This document shows, one piece after another, positions 60,933-64,000 of a stretch of 64,000 nucleotides of DNA; the stretch's first letter is position 1; each line of letters starts with the position of its first letter. The position numbers and the translations under genes were made by a program. The notes beneath the pieces are model-generated. The model ran no database searches. It saw only the letters and a program-made list of their open reading frames with translations, and had not been told where the DNA came from. The DNA comes from UBA6115 sp012514225 (lineage in GTDB: Bacteria > Bacillota > Clostridia > Christensenellales > Aristaeellaceae): the NCBI GenBank assembly GCA_036756425.1, contig DAIOLC010000004.1, forward strand, positions 39,106-103,105, in the 5' to 3' direction.

Positions 60933-61991
60933 TTACTTGAGCAGGTCGGCGGCGATGTAGCCGGACTCGACGAGTTCCTTCTCGTAGTTTTCGGCCGTGA
61001 TGATGATGGCGCTGATGGCCTTGGCGGGCACCTTGATGGCGCCGTTGTCATACTCGGAGTTCACGTCCACCGTGCCCCCGGAGAGCGCCTGGATGGTCAG
61101 GTCGACGGCCACCTTGGCCAGGGAGGCGGTGTTGTTGAAGATGGAGGAGTACTGCTCCCCGGCGATGATGGACTTGACCGAGGTGACCTCGCAGTCCTGG
61201 CCGGTGACGACGGGCATCTTCAGGTCGCCGGAGCCGTAGCCGACGGCCTTGAGCGCAGAGAGGATGCCGATGGACAGGCCGTCGTAGGGCGAGAGGACGC
61301 CGCTGACGATCTGGCCGCTGGCGTAGTTGCCGGAAATCAGGTTGTCCATGCGGGCCTGGGCCTTCAGCGCGTCCCAGCCCTCGGTGGCGACCTGGCTCAG
61401 CTCCGTCTGCCCGGAGGGGATGACCAGCACGCCGGAGTCGACGTAGGGCTGCAGCACGTTCATCGCGCCCTCGAAGTACAGCGGGGTGTTGCTGTCGTCC
61501 AGGGAGCCGGCGAACAGCTCGATGTTGAAGGGGCCTTTCGCGCCGTCCAGCACGCCCAGGCCGGTCAGCAGCGAGGTGCCCTGCAGTTCGCCGATGGCGA
61601 TGGAGTCGAAGGTGGCGAAGTAGTCCACGTTGGGGGAGTTGACCAGCAGGCGGTCGTAGGCGATGACCTTGACGCCCTGGTCGTGGGCGTGCTTGAGGAC
61701 GTTGGTCAGGGTGGAGCCGTCGATCGAGGCGATGATGAGCGCGTCCACGCCCTTGGTGAGCATGTTTTCCACCTGGGCAATCTGCTCGTCGATGTTGTCG
61801 CCGGCGTACTGCAGGTCGACCTTGTAGCCCAGGGCTTCCAGGCCGGCCTTGACGTTGTTGCCGTCGTGAATCCAGCGCTCGCTGGTGCGGGTGGGCATCG
61901 CGATGCCGATGGTGCCCGTCTGGGCGGACGCGACGGCGGCGGCGCCCAGGACGAGGGCCAGGGCCGTAAGGACCAAGAGGAACCGTTTCAT
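60933..61991 (-). CDS. chvE: Multiple monosaccharide-binding protein (ChvE/MmsE-like)
   Basis: A 352-residue binding protein. A signal peptide covers about residues 1-23 (MKRFLLVLTALALVLGAAAV, cleavage near ASAQT). Mature segment: GIAMPTRTSERWIHDGNNVK, DNIDEQIAQVENMLTKGVDA, IASIDGSTLTNVLKHAHDQG, PVVTGQDCEVTSVKSI. These match ChvE, which binds several aldoses (glucose, galactose, arabinose, xylose), rather than RbsB. It is the first transporter gene after the ROK regulator. ATG at 61991 follows GGGAGG. Confidence 0.94.
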   Translation of the reverse strand: MKRFLLVLTALALVLGAAAVASAQTGTIGIAMPTRTSERWIHDGNNVKAGLEALGYKVDLQYAGDNIDEQIAQVENMLTKGVDALIIASIDGSTLTNVLKHAHDQGVKVIAYDRLLVNSPNVDYFATFDSIAIGELQGTSLLTGLGVLDGAKGPFNIELFAGSLDDSNTPLYFEGAMNVLQPYVDSGVLVIPSGQTELSQVATEGWDALKAQARMDNLISGNYASGQIVSGVLSPYDGLSIGILSALKAVGYGSGDLKMPVVTGQDCEVTSVKSIIAGEQYSSIFNNTASLAKVAVDLTIQALSGGTVDVNSEYDNGAIKVPAKAISAIIITAENYEKELVESGYIAADLLK

Positions 61992-62043
61992 GAATGAGCC
62001 TCCCTTTGTTATTTCTCCTCCGGCTTTCGCCGGGAATGAGCGG

Positions 62044-63192
62044 TCAGAGGTAGTGGGACGCGTCGTTGTGCAGCAGGCGCAGCGCGTAAGCCACGGCGCC
62101 CAGCACGCTGGCGTTGCCGTCCAGCTGCGCGGGCAGCAGCCGGGGCGGGTAGGGCACGTGCGCCTTCAGCGCGGCTTCCAGGAAATCCCCGTGCAGGGTG
62201 GCCAGCGCCTTGCCCACGCCGCCGCCGGAGATGATGACCTCCGGGTTGACCACGGCGGCCAGGTTGACCAGCGTCATCGCGTAGTGGGCCTTCAACTCCT
62301 CTAGCAGGGGGGCCAGGGCGGCGTCCTCCCCGGCGATGAGGCCCTCCACCGTGCCCCCGGGGGAGCGGCTGGCGATTTTGCGCTGCAGCTCATAGGCGGA
62401 GAGGAACTTTTCCAGCACCCCCTCCTCCTCGAAGGCCTTCCGCCGGTGCGCGACGCCGGGCAGCATGTAGCCGATTTCGCCGGCGGCGCCGGAGTGGCCG
62501 TCGTAGAGGTCGCCGTTTAAGATGAGCGCGCTGCCCAGGCCGACCGCCAGGTCCACGTAGACGATGTTGCGGCGGTTCACGCCGGCGCCCTGCCACTTTT
62601 CGGCGATGGCGGCCAGGTTGACGCTGTTCTGGATGCAGGTCTTCAGCCCCAACTTTTCCTCGAAATACAGGTCCATCCGGTGCCTGCGCAGGGAGGGGTG
62701 CAGGAAGGGGGCAAACACCTGGTGGCCGGTCTCGGGGTCCAGCAGGCCGGGGATGCCGAAGCTGACCAGCTTGACCTTGTCCCGGGGCACGCCCGCCTCC
62801 TCCAGCAGGGCCAGGAAGCGCGACAGCACCTGTTCCGGCACGGGCACGGCGCCTTCCTCGGGGATGAAGGCGCCGGAAGCCAGCCGGTTGCCCAGGGCGT
62901 CGCAAACCATCAGGCGCACGCGGTGGCGGCCCAGGTCGACGGCGGCGATGTTGCCCCACTGCGCGTTGTAGGCGTACTGCGCGGGCCGCCTGCCGCCGCC
63001 CGGCGCGCTCTCGAGGACGCGGGTGGTCACCATGCCCCGCTGCAGCAGGGTCTCCAGGTTGGCGGAGACCGACGGGAAGCTCAGCCCCAGCGCTCGGCTG
63101 AGGTCGCCCCGGGTGCTGGGCCCCTGCTTCTGGAGGTGGGACAGGATGAGCTGCCGGTTCATCCCGCCAATGAGTTCGGGTGTGCCTGCCAT
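62044..63192 (-). CDS. ROK family transcriptional regulator
   Basis: A 382-residue regulator of the NagC/XylR type. An N-terminal winged helix-turn-helix occupies about residues 12-65 (LILSHLQKQGPSTRGDLSRALGLSFPSVSANLETLL); the ROK domain follows with AAVDLGRHRVRLMVCD (ATP-like loop) and VDLAVGLGSALILNG. The ROK zinc motif CxCGxxGCxE is missing: GHSGAAGEIGYMLPG is followed by VAHRRKAFEEEGVLEKF without Cys. So it is unlikely to be a kinase; it may sense the imported sugar through a modified site. It is the first gene of the operon down to galM and may also control the GH4 operon. Confidence 0.9.
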   Translation of the reverse strand: MAGTPELIGGMNRQLILSHLQKQGPSTRGDLSRALGLSFPSVSANLETLLQRGMVTTRVLESAPGGGRRPAQYAYNAQWGNIAAVDLGRHRVRLMVCDALGNRLASGAFIPEEGAVPVPEQVLSRFLALLEEAGVPRDKVKLVSFGIPGLLDPETGHQVFAPFLHPSLRRHRMDLYFEEKLGLKTCIQNSVNLAAIAEKWQGAGVNRRNIVYVDLAVGLGSALILNGDLYDGHSGAAGEIGYMLPGVAHRRKAFEEEGVLEKFLSAYELQRKIASRSPGGTVEGLIAGEDAALAPLLEELKAHYAMTLVNLAAVVNPEVIISGGGVGKALATLHGDFLEAALKAHVPYPPRLLPAQLDGNASVLGAVAYALRLLHNDASHYL

Positions 63193-63284
63193 GGTTCCTT
63201 TCCCGCGCCTGTCTGCCGGAGGGGTGGAAACGCCAAGGTACCGGTTTTGCCGCGAAACATTGTTTAAGAATATTTAATAACCAG

Positions 63285-63313
63285 AGTATACGGCCAGATT
63301 GTCAATCTGTCAA
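63285..63313 (-). promoter_or_regulatory. Promoter of the ROK/Ggu operon
   Basis: Minus strand: -35 TTGACA (63308-63313), 17-base spacer, -10 TATACT (63285-63290), about 93 bases before the ATG. A second TTGACA lies 8 bases inside the first. The downstream leader is AT-rich (TTATTAAATATTCTTAA), unlike its surroundings, and could be the ROK binding site. Confidence 0.75.
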
Positions 63314-63393
63314 CCCGGCATCCGCTCACATGCAAGCGGGGGATTTGCTGACCGGTGCCCCGCGGCGCCGCGCGGCCGGCGCGGGAAAGGAAA

Positions 63394-63560
63394 AGAGCCC
63401 GTCTCCGGGCGCTCTGCTTGTCGAAAAAGGTCTGCGAACCTTTTTCGATTCGGAAGATTGCTGCGGAATGTTTTCGCTGTTCGTGAAAACGCCCCGCGCG
63501 TCCGGCAGAGCCGGACGACACGATGATAATCGGTGGGCTGCCGCCCCCCCGATTCCCCCG
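63394..63560 (+). repeat. Terminator-linked 3' repeat, copy 2
   Basis: Hairpin AGAGCCCG / CGGGCgCTCT (63394-63415), then CTTGTCGAAAAAGGTCTGCG with the nested stem TCGAAAAAGGT / ACCTTTTTCGA, then CTGTTCGTGAAAACGCCCCG and GCCGGACGACACGATGATAA. It is very close to copy 1 at 47844. Unlike the others it does not follow a gene end; the gene to its left reads away from it. Confidence 0.7.
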
Positions 63561-63594
63561 CTTTTCGCCTCTGCAGGCAGGTTGATCGAAAGAA

Positions 63595-63618
63595 GAAGAG
63601 CCCGTTTCCGGGCTCTTC
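63595..63618. repeat. Hairpin GAAGAGCCCG / CGGGCTCTTC
   Basis: A perfect 10-base-pair stem with loop TTTC, identical to 63842-63865 and almost identical to 63394-63415. It lies next to the far end (CAGACTGTTAAAAAACC) of copy 3, so it may be the terminator of a lost or neighbouring unit. Confidence 0.6.
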
Positions 63619-63620
63619 CC

Positions 63621-63865
63621 AGACTGTTAAAAAACCATTTCTTGGGAGGTATCGGAGGGCGAAGCCCTCTGATGGTAATCCGCGGCAGCGACATGTGCGG
63701 TGCCGCGGGTTTTGGCTTTAGACAAAACATTTCCGCGAATTTCTGCTGGCCGTGAGGCAAGCATAGCGATGCCGAACAGGCAGAAATTCCCGTTCCTGCT
63801 TAATCAAAGAAGTGTCCGCAGACACTTCTTTGACACACGGAGAAGAGCCCGTTTCCGGGCTCTTC
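63621..63865 (-). repeat. Terminator-linked 3' repeat, copy 3
   Basis: On the minus strand it starts with the terminator GAAGAGCCCG / CGGGCTCTTC (63842-63865), 22 bases after the stop of the edge gene, then TGTGTCAAAG with a perfect 13-base-pair stem TCAAAGAAGTGTC / GACACTTCTTTGA (63804-63833, loop CGCA), and ends with GGTTTTTTAACAGTCTGGG near 63621. Ends and order match copy 1; the middle differs. Confidence 0.65.
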
Positions 63866-63887
63866 CGAGGATGGGCAGGGCGCCTGC

Positions 63888-64000
63888 TCAGGCCTTTTTC
63901 TCGCGCTTGAAGCACATGAACCAGTCCAGACAATACTGGTCCTCGTCCTTGCTCTCCATCCGCTCCTTGGCCGTGCCGCAGGAGCCGGCGGTGGGGATGA
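63888..64000 (-). CDS. C-terminal end of an unidentified protein, cut by window edge
   Basis: The last 37 codons of a leftward gene: the end reads IPTAGSCGTAKERMESKDED, then QYCLDWFMCFKREKKA and stop. Three Cys residues and a basic tail are visible; no family is recognised from so short a piece. It is called coding because the frame stays open to the edge, its composition is that of a normal protein, and a terminator follows its stop by 22 bases. Confidence 0.6.
   Translation of the reverse strand, partial: IPTAGSCGTAKERMESKDEDQYCLDWFMCFKREKKA

Noticed and set aside
63193..63887. Small proteins encoded in the repeat block before the right edge
   Set aside because: Short frames coincide with hairpin repeats, have no ribosome sites, and differ between the two repeat copies.

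Overview
The window is GC-rich DNA, roughly two thirds G+C by eye, with densely packed operons, strong AGGAGG-type ribosome binding sites and TTGACA/TATAAT promoters. RqcH, an ECF sigma/DUF4179 pair, RbsABC-, MalFG- and Ggu-type sugar ABC systems, a ROK regulator, a heterodimeric ABC exporter and consensus parS sites together point to a high-GC member of the Bacillota, most likely a gut-type Clostridia. The order (for example Christensenellales) is only a guess. No phage, plasmid, CRISPR or insertion sequence genes are visible.

Layout. 1-4.1 kb: the 3' part of an mgtA-type Mg2+ ATPase, an NTF2-like protein and rqcH. 4.3-8.4 kb: an ECF sigma factor with its DUF4179 membrane partner, dnaN, an origin-like region with DnaA boxes and a DnaA-trio, and nagB where dnaA would normally lie. 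8.5-18.1 kb: small membrane proteins, a serine hydrolase, a DUF1643/methyltransferase group, an M20 peptidase, two VOC proteins, an Ada-AraC-AlkA fusion next to an alkyltransferase, and a lower-GC secreted-protein gene. 18.3-23.1 kb: an RbsABC-type operon with a TIM-barrel epimerase. 23.3-29.7 kb: lplA and a 2-oxoacid dehydrogenase complex with a fused E1. 29.8-36.8 kb: a rhamnose operon. 37.0-43.0 kb: a heterodimeric ABC exporter between two perfect parS sites, then a CBS-domain CorB-like protein. 43.7-47.8 kb: an amidohydrolase, an LRR protein, tRNA-Arg/His/Gln and an aldo/keto reductase. 48.1-63.2 kb: two adjacent leftward sugar operons. One holds a MalFG-type importer, GH4 glycosidase and FucI-like isomerase; the other a ROK regulator, ChvE-GguAB importer, NagB-like isomerase, PfkB kinase and GalM. 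63.2-64 kb: repeats and the end of one more gene.

How it fits together. dnaN, the DnaA-box cluster with trio, and two parS sites 30-34 kb away argue that this is the chromosome origin domain, but with dnaA, recF and gyrB not beside dnaN. The main counter-evidence is that most genes right of the candidate origin run leftward, against the expected fork. The metabolic theme is scavenging plant or mucin sugars: four sugar operons import and open monosaccharides, with a lipoylated dehydrogenase complex and its own lipoate ligase downstream. Two families of dispersed intergenic hairpin repeats sit at gene 3' ends and are the least explained sequence here.
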